Below are positions 7,071-14,389 of a DNA stretch of 15,326 nucleotides, piece by piece. Origin of the DNA: Acanthamoeba sp. SK_2022b (lineage: Eukaryota; Discosea; Longamoebia; Acanthamoebidae); the NCBI GenBank assembly GCA_027943245.1, contig JANDJZ010001008.1, positions 1 through 15,326 on the forward strand, in the 5' to 3' direction. A model generated the notes under the pieces. The model worked only from the letters and a program-made list of their open reading frames with translations. It was not told where the DNA came from and did no database searches. Position 1 is the first letter of the stretch, and the number at the start of each line of letters is the position of its first letter. A program made the translations under genes and the position numbers.

Positions 7071-7439
7071 ATGATCCAAACAGAATCTCGGTTAGAGGTT
7101 GCCGACAACACCGGCGCGAAGTCTGTTCAGTGCATCAAGGTGCTGGGCGGTTCTCATCGTCGCTATGCGAGTGTTGGTGACATCATCAAGGTGAGCATCA
7201 AGGAAGCTGCACCGCGTGGACGCGTCAAAAAAGGCGAGGTCTACAGCGCGGTCGTGGTGCGCACGGCGAAGGGTATTCGCCGCGCTGATGGCTCGCTCGT
7301 CAAGTTCGACGGCAATGCCGCCGTGCTGCTGAACGCCAAGCTGGAGCCTATCGGCACCCGCATCTTTGGCCCCGTGACTCGTGAACTGCGCAACGAAAAG
7401 TTCATGAAGATCGTGTCCCTGGCACCTGAAGTTCTCTAA
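7071..7439 (+). CDS. rplN: 50S ribosomal protein L14
   Basis: A 122-residue protein of normal length (E. coli 123) that binds 23S rRNA at the subunit interface beside L19 and takes part in a bridge to 16S r[20 protein letters not shown] opens the protein as in bacterial L14. [20 protein letters not shown] and the C-terminal [20 protein letters not shown] are highly conserved. ATG 7071 was chosen because it begins this conserved N-terminus; the Shine-Dalgarno site is weak (GGGA at 7059-7062). Its start overlaps the stop of a short leader frame. It is the first gene of the spc operon, and rpsQ, its usual upstream neighbour, is absent here. Confidence 0.98.
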   Translation: MIQTESRLEVADNTGAKSVQCIKVLGGSHRRYASVGDIIKVSIKEAAPRGRVKKGEVYSAVVVRTAKGIRRADGSLVKFDGNAAVLLNAKLEPIGTRIFGPVTRELRNEKFMKIVSLAPEVL

Positions 7440-7449
7440 AGGAAGCACC

Positions 7450-7770
7450 ATGAACAAGATTCGCAAGGGCGACCAAGTCATCGTGCTGACCGGCCGTGAC
7501 AAGGGCAAGCAAGGCGTGGTCTCGGCTCGCAAGGACGACTCCCACCTGCTGATCGACGGCATCAACCTGGTGAAGAAGCACGTCAAGCCGAACCCCATGA
7601 AGGGCACCACCGGCGGCATCGTGGAAAAGGCCATGCCTATCCACCAATCCAACGTGGCCATCTTCAATGCAGCGACCGGCAAGGCCGATCGCGTGGGCAT
7701 CAAGGTGCAAGCCGACGGCACGCGCGTTCGCGTGTTCAAGTCCAACGGCGCCGAAATCAAGGCGGCCTAA
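7450..7770 (+). CDS. rplX: 50S ribosomal protein L24
   Basis: A 106-residue assembly-initiating protein of the large subunit that binds the 5' domain of 23S rRNA. The KOW motif is at the N-terminus: [20 protein letters not shown], residues 3-22. [11 protein letters not shown] follows at about 40-50, as in the family. It lies 10 nt after rplN with AAAGGAAG ahead of the ATG. Nothing unusual. Confidence 0.98.
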   Translation: MNKIRKGDQVIVLTGRDKGKQGVVSARKDDSHLLIDGINLVKKHVKPNPMKGTTGGIVEKAMPIHQSNVAIFNAATGKADRVGIKVQADGTRVRVFKSNGAEIKAA

Positions 7771-7780
7771 GGGGTAACAC

Positions 7781-8320
7781 ATGGCACGACTGCAAAAACT
7801 GTATCGCGAAAAGATCGCGGCTGAACTGAAGGAAAAGTTCGGCTACACCTCCACCATGGAAGTGCCCCGCCTGACCAAGATCACCCTGAACATGGGTGTG
7901 AGCGAAGCCGTGGCCGACAAGAAGGTGATGGACAACGCCGTGGCCGACCTGACCAAGATTGCTGGTCAGAAGCCCGTGGTGACCAAGGCCAAGAAGGCTA
8001 TCGCCGGCTTCAAGATCCGCGAAGGCCAGGCCATCGGCTGCATGGTGACCCTGCGTGGCGTTCAGATGTATGAATTCCTGGATCGTTTCGTCACCGTGGC
8101 TCTGCCCCGCGTGCGTGACTTCCGTGGTATCTCCGGCCGTTCGTTCGACGGTCGCGGCAACTACAACGTCGGCGTCAAGGAACAGATCATCTTCCCCGAA
8201 ATCGAGTACGACAAGGTGGACGCTCTGCGTGGTCTGAACATCAGCATCACGACTACGGCAAAGACCGACGACGAGTGCAAGGCACTGCTCGCCGCTTTCC
8301 GTTTCCCCTTCAAGAACTGA
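7781..8320 (+). CDS. rplE: 50S ribosomal protein L5
   Basis: A 179-residue protein, the same length as in E. coli, that binds 5S rRNA and forms part of the central protuberance and its bridge to the small subunit. The N-terminal [34 protein letters not shown], the [21 protein letters not shown] stretch and the C-terminal [13 protein letters not shown] are all standard. In E. coli the start of this gene is where S8 represses the operon; I did not see a clear equivalent structure by eye. It is 10 nt after rplX and 8 nt before rpsN. Confidence 0.98.
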   Translation: MARLQKLYREKIAAELKEKFGYTSTMEVPRLTKITLNMGVSEAVADKKVMDNAVADLTKIAGQKPVVTKAKKAIAGFKIREGQAIGCMVTLRGVQMYEFLDRFVTVALPRVRDFRGISGRSFDGRGNYNVGVKEQIIFPEIEYDKVDALRGLNISITTTAKTDDECKALLAAFRFPFKN

Positions 8321-8328
8321 GGTGGCGC

Positions 8329-8634
8329 ATGGCTAAAGTTGCATTGATTCAGCGCGAACTCAAGCGCGAAAAGCTGGCGGCCAAGTACGCTGCCAAGTAC
8401 GCAGAACTGAAGGCAATCGCCGCTGACGCAAAGCGCAGCGACGAAGAGCGCGACGCCGCTCGCCTGGGCCTGCAGAAGCTGCCCCGTAACGCGAACCCCA
8501 CTCGCCAGCGCAACCGCTGCGAGATCACGGGTCGTCCCCGTGGCACCTTCCGTCAATTCGGTCTGGGCCGCGCCAAGATCCGTGAACTGGCCTTCGCTGG
8601 CGACATCCCCGGTGTCACCAAGGCCAGCTGGTAA
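8329..8634 (+). CDS. rpsN: 30S ribosomal protein S14 (zinc-free form)
   Basis: A 101-residue S14 of the long, zinc-independent type. It has a single cysteine, in [12 protein letters not shown], and lacks the paired CxxC motifs of the short zinc form. The C-terminal [20 protein letters not shown] is the family signature region. It binds 16S rRNA in the head of the small subunit. ATG 8329 follows rplE by 8 nt with GAGGTGG ahead of it. An in-frame ATG at 8275 would overlap the end of rplE by 46 nt and add residues not seen in the family. Confidence 0.98.
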   Translation: MAKVALIQRELKREKLAAKYAAKYAELKAIAADAKRSDEERDAARLGLQKLPRNANPTRQRNRCEITGRPRGTFRQFGLGRAKIRELAFAGDIPGVTKASW

Positions 8635-8654
8635 GCAAGCAGGAGAGATTAAAC

Positions 8655-9050
8655 ATGAGCATGAGTGATCCCATCGCTGACTTGCTGACCCGCATCCGCA
8701 ATGCACAAATGGTCTCCAAGACCACCGTGACGGCTCCTTCCTCCAAGGTCAAGGTTGCCATCGCCCAGGTGCTGAAGGATGAAGGCTACATCGACGGCTT
8801 CCAAGTGAAGACCGACGCTGGCAAGTCCGAACTCGAAATTACCCTGAAGTACTACGCCGGCCGTCCGGTGATCGAGCGCATCGAGCGCGTGAGCCGTCCC
8901 GGCCTGCGCGTGTACAAGGGCCGCGACGCAATCCCCCAGGTCATGAACGGTCTGGGCGTGGCCATCGTCACCACTCCCAAGGGCGTGATGACGGATCGCA
9001 AGGCACGCGCCACCGGCGTGGGCGGCGAAGTGCTGTGCTACGTGGCCTAA
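8655..9050 (+). CDS. rpsH: 30S ribosomal protein S8
   Basis: A 131-residue primary 16S rRNA-binding protein, which in E. coli is also the translational repressor of the spc operon. It opens with [15 protein letters not shown] and ends with the diagnostic [20 protein letters not shown] and CYVA. AGGAG at 8641-8645 is 9 nt before ATG 8655. A second ATG two codons on (8661) is possible but sits 15 nt from the site. The gene follows rpsN by 20 nt. As the likely autoregulator it may act on a site inside this cluster. Confidence 0.98.
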   Translation: MSMSDPIADLLTRIRNAQMVSKTTVTAPSSKVKVAIAQVLKDEGYIDGFQVKTDAGKSELEITLKYYAGRPVIERIERVSRPGLRVYKGRDAIPQVMNGLGVAIVTTPKGVMTDRKARATGVGGEVLCYVA

Positions 9051-9074
9051 CGGACATTAAGGAGAAATACTGAA

Positions 9075-9608
9075 ATGTCTCGCGTAGCAAAGACTCCCGT
9101 GGCCATCCCCGCAGGCGTGGATGTGTCCATCAAGGCTGACCAGATCAATGTGAAGGGCACCGGCGGCACGCTGTCGCTGGCCCAGAACGTTCTGGTGAAG
9201 ATCTCCAACAACGAAGGCAAGCTGTCTTTCGAGCCCGTCAACGACTCGCGCGAAGCCAACGCCATGAGCGGCACCATGCGTCAGCTGGTGAACAACATGG
9301 TGGTGGGCGTGAGCAAGGGCTTCGAGAAGAAGCTGTCGCTGGTCGGCGTGGGCTTCAAGGCTTCGGCCTCTGGCGCCAAGCTGAACCTCGCGATCGGCTA
9401 TTCGCACCCGGTGAACTTCGAAATGCCGGCCGGCATCACTGTTGCCACCCCCACGCCCACGGAAATCGTGGTCAAGGGTGCTGACCGCCAGGCCGTTGGC
9501 CAACTGGCTGCTGAGATCCGTGCCGTTCGTCCTCCCGAGCCCTACAAGGGCAAGGGCATCCGTTACTCGGATGAGAAGGTCGTGATCAAAGAGACCAAGA
9601 AGAAGTAA
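9075..9608 (+). CDS. rplF: 50S ribosomal protein L6
   Basis: A 177-residue two-domain protein, equal in length to the E. coli protein, that sits near the factor-binding site beside the sarcin-ricin loop. It begins [16 protein letters not shown]. The C-terminal signature [15 protein letters not shown] is present in the second domain at about residues 154-168. AAGGAG at 9059-9064 precedes the ATG by 10 nt. Spacing to rplR is 11 nt. Confidence 0.98.
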   Translation: MSRVAKTPVAIPAGVDVSIKADQINVKGTGGTLSLAQNVLVKISNNEGKLSFEPVNDSREANAMSGTMRQLVNNMVVGVSKGFEKKLSLVGVGFKASASGAKLNLAIGYSHPVNFEMPAGITVATPTPTEIVVKGADRQAVGQLAAEIRAVRPPEPYKGKGIRYSDEKVVIKETKKK

Positions 9609-9619
9609 GGAGCTGCATT

Positions 9620-9985
9620 ATGTTGACCAAGAAAGAGCAGCGTCTCCGTCGTGCCCGCCAGACCCGCATCCGCATTGCACAGCAAGGCGTGGCACGTCTG
9701 AGCGTGAACCGTACGAACCTCCACATCTACGCAAGCGTGGTGTCGGAAGACGGCACCAAGGTGCTGGCTTCGGCCTCGACTGCCGAAGCCGAAGTGCGCA
9801 CCCAACTGGGCGCCATCGGCAAGGGTGGCAACGTGGCTGCCGCTACGCTGATCGGCAAGCGCATTGCCGAGAAGGCCAAGGCTGCAGGCGTGGAGAAAGT
9901 GGCTTTCGATCGCGCTGGTTTCGCATACCACGGCCGCGTGAAGGCTTTGGCAGAAGCCGCTCGTGAAGCCGGCCTGCAGTTCTAA
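9620..9985 (+). CDS. rplR: 50S ribosomal protein L18
   Basis: A 121-residue protein (E. coli 117) that binds 5S rRNA with L5 and attaches it to the large subunit. The basic N-terminal tail [15 protein letters not shown] is followed by [16 protein letters not shown]. The C-terminal [26 protein letters not shown] is the conserved family end. It carries AAGGAG before the ATG and is followed by rpsE after 15 nt. Confidence 0.98.
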   Translation: MLTKKEQRLRRARQTRIRIAQQGVARLSVNRTNLHIYASVVSEDGTKVLASASTAEAEVRTQLGAIGKGGNVAAATLIGKRIAEKAKAAGVEKVAFDRAGFAYHGRVKALAEAAREAGLQF

Positions 9986-10000
9986 GCGGAGCGGATAGAA

Positions 10001-10522
10001 ATGGCAAAGTTTTCTCCCAAGGTGCAAGACGAAGGTCGTGACGACGGTCTGCGCGAAAAAATGATCGCGGTGAACCGCGTCACCAAGGTTGTGAAGGGCG
10101 GTCGTATCCTCGGCTTCGCTGCACTGACCGTGGTTGGCGACGGTGATGGCCGTGTTGGCATGGGCAAGGGCAAGTCCAAGGAAGTGCCTGCAGCCGTGCA
10201 AAAGGCGATGGAAGAATCCCGTCGCAACATGATCAAGGTGTCCCTGAAGAACGGCTCGATCCATCACACCGTGATGGGTCAGCATGGCGCAGCATCCGTG
10301 ATGCTGAACCCTGCTCCCAAGGGTACCGGCATCATCGCCGGCGGCCCGATGCGCGCCGTCTTCGAAGTGCTGGGCATCACCGACATCGTGGCCAAGAGCC
10401 ATGGCTCGTCGAATCCCTACAACATGGTCCGCGCGACTTTTGACGCTCTGAAGAACTCCACGACCCCTTCGGAAGTGGCAGCCAAGCGCGGCAAGTCGGT
10501 TGAAGACATCTTCACCGCCTGA
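10001..10522 (+). CDS. rpsE: 30S ribosomal protein S5
   Basis: A 173-residue protein (E. coli 167) with the N-terminal S5 double-stranded RNA-binding domain, including [20 protein letters not shown] (16-35) and [18 protein letters not shown]. The C-terminal ribosomal fold with [20 protein letters not shown] follows. It contributes to decoding accuracy and mRNA entry with S4 and S3. GCGGAG and GGATA before the ATG serve as a modest ribosome site. Confidence 0.98.
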
Positions 10523-10536
10523 TCGGAGTCAATCAC

Positions 10537-10719
10537 ATGACAACGCAACAAACCGTGAAGGTGCAACTGGTGCGCAGCCCCATTGGCACCAAGGAATCGC
10601 ACCGCGCCACCGTCCGTGGCCTGGGCCTGCGCAAGCTGAATAGCATCAGCGAACTGCAGGACACGCCTGCTGTGCGCGGCATGATCAACAAGATCAGCTA
10701 TCTGGTCAAAGTCCTCTGA
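10537..10719 (+). CDS. rpmD: 50S ribosomal protein L30
   Basis: A 60-residue L30 of the normal bacterial size (E. coli 59). It contains [27 protein letters not shown] in the N-terminal half and the final [18 protein letters not shown] lies before the ATG. Its TGA overlaps the AAAGGA that serves rplO, so the two genes are tightly linked. Confidence 0.97.
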
Positions 10720-10730
10720 AAGGATTGATG

Positions 10731-11162
10731 ATGGAACTCAATAGCATCAAGCCTGCAGCAGGTGCCAAGCATGCCAAGCGCCGTGTCGGCCGCGGCATCG
10801 GCTCCGGCCTGGGCAAGACTGCCGGCCGTGGTCACAAGGGCCAGAAGTCGCGTTCGGGTGGCTACCACAAGGTGGGCTTCGAAGGCGGTCAAATGCCTCT
10901 GCAGCGCCGTCTGCCAAAGCGTGGCTTCAAGTCGCATCTGCTGAAGTTCAACGCAGAAGTGACCCTGTCCGCTCTGGAACAGCTGGGCCTGGCCGAAGTC
11001 GATCTGGCAGCTCTGAAGCAAGCCGGTCTGGTTGGTGAAATCGCAAAGGTGGTCAAGATCATCAAGAGCGGTGAAATCAGCAAGGCTGTCAAGCTCAACG
11101 GCATCGGCGCTACCGCCGGCGCCAAGGCTGCCATCGAAGCTGCCGGCGGCAGCATCGCCTGA
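10731..11162 (+). CDS. rplO: 50S ribosomal protein L15
   Basis: A 143-residue protein (E. coli 144) involved in late large-subunit assembly. The glycine and basic-rich N-terminal half ([20 protein letters not shown], then [28 protein letters not shown]) is diagnostic. Three start codons lie in a row: TTG 10725, ATG 10728 and ATG 10731. AAAGGA at 10719-10724 is 6 nt from the third and only 3 nt from the second, so I chose 10731, which also gives the conserved MELNSIKP start. Confidence 0.97.
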   Translation: MELNSIKPAAGAKHAKRRVGRGIGSGLGKTAGRGHKGQKSRSGGYHKVGFEGGQMPLQRRLPKRGFKSHLLKFNAEVTLSALEQLGLAEVDLAALKQAGLVGEIAKVVKIIKSGEISKAVKLNGIGATAGAKAAIEAAGGSIA

Positions 11163-11186
11163 TTAATGATCTGAAAGAAGACATCC

Positions 11187-12506
11187 GTGGCTACTAGCGC
11201 AGCTCAAATTGCAAAAACCGGAAAATTCGGCGATCTTCGCCGCCGTCTGGTTTTTCTGTTGCTCGCGCTGGTCGTTTACCGCATCGGGGCTCATATCCCC
11301 GTGCCGGGCATCGATCCAGCGCAGCTGCAGCAGCTGTTCAATGGCCAGCAGGGCGGCATTCTCAATCTGTTCAACATGTTCTCGGGTGGGGCGCTGTCGC
11401 GCTTCACGGTGTTCGCACTGGGGATCATGCCGTACATCTCGGCATCGATCATCATGCAGCTCATGACCTACGTGGTCCCTACATTCGAGCAGCTGAAAAA
11501 GGAAGGTGAATCGGGTCGTCGCAAGATCACCCAGTACACCCGCTATGGCACTCTGGGCCTGGCGATTTTTCAGTCCCTGGGAATTGCCGTGGCTCTGGAA
11601 AGCTCCGCAGGTCTGGTTCTGAGCCCCGGTTTCGGCTTCCGCCTCACGGCGGTGGTCAGCCTGACGGCCGGCACCATGTTCCTGATGTGGCTCGGTGAAC
11701 AGATCACGGAACGTGGTCTGGGCAACGGCATCTCGATCCTCATCTTTGGAGGTATCGCCGCAGGTCTGCCGAGCTCCATCGGTGGTCTGCTGGAGCTGGT
11801 GCGCACCGGTGCCATGAGCATCCTGGCCGCGATCTTCATCGTTCTCGTGGTGGCAGCCGTGACGTACTTCGTCGTGTTTGTCGAGCGGGGACAGCGCAAG
11901 ATCCTGGTGAACTATGCGCGTCGTCAGGTGGGTAACAAGGTGTATGGCGGTCAGTCTTCGCACTTGCCGCTGAAGCTGAACATGGCGGGGGTCATTCCTC
12001 CCATCTTCGCTTCCTCGATCATCTTGCTGCCGGCGACCGTTGTGAACTGGTTCAGTGCAGGGGAATCCATGCGCTGGCTGAAGGACATTGCTAGCACGCT
12101 GACCCCCGGTCAGCCGATCTATGTGATGCTCTACGCCACCGCCATCATCTTCTTCTGCTTCTTCTACACGGCCCTGGTGTTCAACAGCCGGGAAACCGCC
12201 GACAACCTGAAGAAGAGTGGTGCCTTCATCCCCGGGATCCGTCCCGGTGACCAGACGGCCCGCTACATTGACAAGATCCTGGTTCGCCTGACCCTGGCTG
12301 GTGCGGTGTACATCACATTCGTGTGCTTGTTGCCCGAGTTCCTGATCCTGAAGTACAACGTCCCGTTCTACTTCGGTGGTACATCACTGCTGATTATTGT
12401 GGTGGTGACCATGGACTTCATGGCCCAGGTGCAGAACTACATGATGTCGCAACAGTACGAATCGCTCCTCAAAAAGGCGAACTTCAAAGCGACACTTGGC
12501 AATTGA
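11187..12506 (+). CDS. secY: Preprotein translocase subunit SecY
   Basis: The 439-residue pore-forming subunit of the SecYEG protein-export channel, with ten membrane helices (E. coli 443). The N-terminal cytoplasmic part carries [20 protein letters not shown]. The plug and second-helix region follows with [20 protein letters not shown]. The cytoplasmic C5 loop that contacts SecA and the ribosome contains [10 protein letters not shown], with R352. It starts with GTG at 11187, preceded by a modest GAAAGAAG; no ATG nearby fits the conserved start. It is the last gene of the spc block before a 132-nt gap. Confidence 0.98.
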   Translation: MATSAAQIAKTGKFGDLRRRLVFLLLALVVYRIGAHIPVPGIDPAQLQQLFNGQQGGILNLFNMFSGGALSRFTVFALGIMPYISASIIMQLMTYVVPTFEQLKKEGESGRRKITQYTRYGTLGLAIFQSLGIAVALESSAGLVLSPGFGFRLTAVVSLTAGTMFLMWLGEQITERGLGNGISILIFGGIAAGLPSSIGGLLELVRTGAMSILAAIFIVLVVAAVTYFVVFVERGQRKILVNYARRQVGNKVYGGQSSHLPLKLNMAGVIPPIFASSIILLPATVVNWFSAGESMRWLKDIASTLTPGQPIYVMLYATAIIFFCFFYTALVFNSRETADNLKKSGAFIPGIRPGDQTARYIDKILVRLTLAGAVYITFVCLLPEFLILKYNVPFYFGGTSLLIIVVVTMDFMAQVQNYMMSQQYESLLKKANFKATLGN

Positions 12507-12638
12507 ACTAAGTGATGGGCCTGGCCGGCGGTGCCGGCGGGTCCAGTAAGAGTTAGTAGACGCCCATTCGATCTATCCATCGCGGGCATGTTTCCCGGTC
12601 GATAGGCCGTAACGGATGTAGAGTTTTAGGAGAATGAA
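12507..12638 (+). promoter_or_regulatory. Structured spacer between secY and rpmJ, possible alpha-operon leader
   Basis: This 132-nt gap is the longest inside the ribosomal cluster. It contains a hairpin at 12517-12544 (GGGCC pairing with GGTCC around GCCGGC-GGT-GCCGGC) and another at 12573-12605 (CTATC/GATAG enclosing CGGG-CATGTTT-CCCG). Neither is followed by a U-tract, so they are not ordinary terminators. Other betaproteobacteria often carry infA here; I find no infA coding sequence in any frame. The spacer could hold a leader for the rpmJ-rpoA block. The next gap (22 nt before rpsM) is too short for the E. coli-style S4 target. Confidence 0.4.
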
Positions 12639-12752
12639 ATGAGAGTTTCGGCTTCGGTCAAAAAAATCTGCCGTAACTGCAAGATCATCCGCCGCAAGGG
12701 TGTGGTGCGAGTGATCTGCACGGACCAGCGCCACAAGCAGCGCCAGGGTTGA
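12639..12752 (+). CDS. rpmJ: 50S ribosomal protein L36 (zinc-binding form)
   Basis: A 37-residue protein beginning [19 protein letters not shown] and ending RHKQRQG, which is unmistakably L36. The zinc ligands C11, C14, C27 and H32 are all present, so this is the zinc-containing form. TAGGAGA at 12627-12633 precedes the ATG at good spacing. It stabilises the fold of 23S rRNA near the peptidyl transferase side of the large subunit. It is followed by rpsM after 22 nt. Confidence 0.97.
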   Translation: MRVSASVKKICRNCKIIRRKGVVRVICTDQRHKQRQG

Positions 12753-12774
12753 TAGGAAAGTTTGAGGACGAATA

Positions 12775-13140
12775 ATGGCACGTATCGCTGGCATTAACAT
12801 CCCGCCGCATCAGCACGCTGAAATCGGCCTGACCGCTATCTATGGGATCGGTCGCACCACTGCACGCAAGATCTGCGAAGCCGCTGGCATCGCATATTCC
12901 AAGAAAATCAAGGAACTGACTGACGGCGATCTGGAAAAGATCCGCGATCAGCTGACTTCCCTGACGCTGGAAGGTGATCTGCGTCGCGAAACAACGATGA
13001 ACATCAAGCGTTTGATGGACATCGGTTGCTATCGCGGTTTCCGTCATCGTCGTGGCCTGCCCATGCGTGGTCAGCGTACCCGCACGAATGCACGTACCCG
13101 CAAGGGTCCGCGCAAGGGTGCCGCGGCTTTGAAGAAATAA
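12775..13140 (+). CDS. rpsM: 30S ribosomal protein S13
   Basis: A 121-residue head protein of the small subunit (E. coli 118) that contacts the P-site tRNA and the large subunit. [10 protein letters not shown], the helix-hairpin-helix [17 protein letters not shown] at about 23-39, and the C-terminal [20 protein letters not shown] followed by a basic tail are all standard. GAGGA at 12764-12768 is 6 nt before the ATG. In E. coli this gene opens the alpha operon; here it lies only 22 nt after rpmJ. Confidence 0.98.
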   Translation: MARIAGINIPPHQHAEIGLTAIYGIGRTTARKICEAAGIAYSKKIKELTDGDLEKIRDQLTSLTLEGDLRRETTMNIKRLMDIGCYRGFRHRRGLPMRGQRTRTNARTRKGPRKGAAALKK

Positions 13141-13158
13141 AGAGATTGAAAGATCACT

Positions 13159-13563
13159 ATGGCTAAGTCTCCCGCAAACAACGCTGCACAGCGCGTTCGC
13201 AAGAAAGTCCGTAAGAACATTTCGGACGGCATTGCCCACGTGCACGCTTCGTTCAACAACACGATCATCACCATCACCGACCGCCAAGGCAACGCTCTGT
13301 CGTGGGCCTCGTCGGGTGGCCAGGGCTTCAAGGGTTCGCGCAAGTCGACTCCCTTTGCTGCCCAGGTGGCTTCGGAAGTGGCTGGTCGTGCTGCCATCGA
13401 ACAGGGCATCAAGAACCTGGACGTCGAAATCAAGGGTCCCGGTCCCGGCCGTGAATCCTCGGTTCGCGCCCTGGGCGCCCTGGGCATCCGCATCACTTCC
13501 ATCGCGGACGTGACGCCGGTTCCCCACAACGGCTGCCGCCCTCAAAAGCGCCGTCGTATCTAA
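13159..13563 (+). CDS. rpsK: 30S ribosomal protein S11
   Basis: A 134-residue platform protein (E. coli 129) that shapes the mRNA exit path near the anti-Shine-Dalgarno. [32 protein letters not shown] and the C-terminal [20 protein letters not shown] identify it. The ribosome site is weak (AGAGA/GAAAGA), which suggests translation coupled to rpsM, 18 nt upstream. Confidence 0.98.
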   Translation: MAKSPANNAAQRVRKKVRKNISDGIAHVHASFNNTIITITDRQGNALSWASSGGQGFKGSRKSTPFAAQVASEVAGRAAIEQGIKNLDVEIKGPGPGRESSVRALGALGIRITSIADVTPVPHNGCRPQKRRRI

Positions 13564-13653
13564 GCTTTTTCACCAAGCCCACCGCCGCCCAGATGTGTAA
13601 CATCGCGGGCGGCTCCCGTGCTTGTGCACGGCAGATGACACAAAGGAAATCAA
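13564..13653 (+). promoter_or_regulatory. Structured leader in front of rpsD, candidate S4 target
   Basis: The 90-nt gap holds two consecutive hairpins. The first, 13584-13613, pairs GCCGCCC with GGGCGGC and continues as GATGT-GTA-ACATC after a small internal loop. The second, 13616-13631, is CCGTGC-TTGT-GCACGG. The rpsD ribosome site AAAGGA (13642-13647) follows 10 nt later. There is no U-tract after either stem. S4 is a known autogenous repressor in other bacteria, so a control element at its own gene is plausible, but binding is inferred only. Confidence 0.45.
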
Positions 13654-14277
13654 GTGGCACGCTATATCGGCCCCAAGGCCAAACTCTCCCGCCGTGAAGG
13701 CACTGACCTGTTCCTGAAGAGCGCACGTCGCTCGATCGCCGACAAGTCCAAGTTCGACACCAAGCCCGGTCAGCACGGCCGCACTTCCGGTCAGCGTACT
13801 TCCGACTTCGGCCTGCAGCTGCGTGAAAAGCAGAAGGTCAAGCGCATGTACGGCGTGCTGGAAAAGCAATTCCGCCGCTACTTCGAAGCCGCCGACAAGA
13901 AGAAGGGCAACACCGGTGCCAATCTGCTGTCGCTGCTGGAGTCGCGTCTGGACAACGTGGTGTACCGCATGGGCTTCGGCTCGACCCGCTCGGAAGCGCG
14001 TCAGCTGGTGTCGCACAAGGCCATCACGGTCAACGGCCAATCCGTCAACATCCCTTCCTACATGGTGAAGGTGGGTGACGTGGTCGCCGTGCGTGAAAAG
14101 TCCAAGAAGCAGGCCCGCATCGTCGAAGCCCTGCAACTGGCTGGTCAAGTCGGTTTCCCCGCATGGGTGGAAGTGTCGGCCGACAAGGCTGAAGGCACGT
14201 TCAAGAAGTCGCCTGACCGCGACGAGTTCGGTGCAGACATCAACGAATCCCTGATCGTTGAGTTGTACTCGCGTTAA
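13654..14277 (+). CDS. rpsD: 30S ribosomal protein S4
   Basis: A 207-residue primary 16S rRNA-binding protein (E. coli 206) that nucleates small-subunit assembly and affects decoding accuracy. It starts with GTG at 13654 ([18 protein letters not shown] follows), supported by AAAGGA at 13642-13647. [20 protein letters not shown] and the S4 RNA-binding domain ([34 protein letters not shown], about 90-130) are clear. The N-terminal zinc CxxC motif of some S4 proteins is absent, so it is the zinc-free form. Leader hairpins precede it and a 112-nt gap follows. Confidence 0.98.
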   Translation: MARYIGPKAKLSRREGTDLFLKSARRSIADKSKFDTKPGQHGRTSGQRTSDFGLQLREKQKVKRMYGVLEKQFRRYFEAADKKKGNTGANLLSLLESRLDNVVYRMGFGSTRSEARQLVSHKAITVNGQSVNIPSYMVKVGDVVAVREKSKKQARIVEALQLAGQVGFPAWVEVSADKAEGTFKKSPDRDEFGADINESLIVELYSR

Positions 14278-14389
14278 TTCCGCGCAGCGACATTTCTGTA
14301 AAACCGTCCCCCAGCCGCGAGGCATCGCGCTGGGGTGCTTCACCAGCCTTACCGGTGTAACGAGCCGGGGGTATTGAGAGGAAGTCTGC
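14278..14389 (+). promoter_or_regulatory. Structured spacer between rpsD and rpoA
   Basis: A strong interrupted hairpin at 14309-14335 pairs CCCCAGC with GCTGGGG and continues as GCGA-GGCA-TCGC with one bulged C. The following bases are TGCTTCACC rather than a T-run, so it should not terminate efficiently. It may be a processing site, a stabiliser or a partial attenuator that sets the ratio of RNA polymerase alpha to ribosomal proteins. GAGAGGAAG at 14376-14384 then serves rpoA. Confidence 0.4.

Noticed and set aside
6913..7074. 53-codon version of the leader frame, starting at ATG 6913
   Set aside because: This ATG lies only 4 nt after the predicted -10 box, upstream of the likely transcription start, so it would not be in the mRNA. 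Only the shorter frame from 6964 is kept as a candidate.
12507..12638. Possible infA or rRNA-type feature between secY and rpmJ
   Set aside because: No IF-1-like frame on either strand; only hairpins are visible.
14309..14345. Rho-independent terminator before rpoA
   Set aside because: The stem is strong, but the downstream bases are TGCTTCACC, not a T-run, and rpoA must be expressed.
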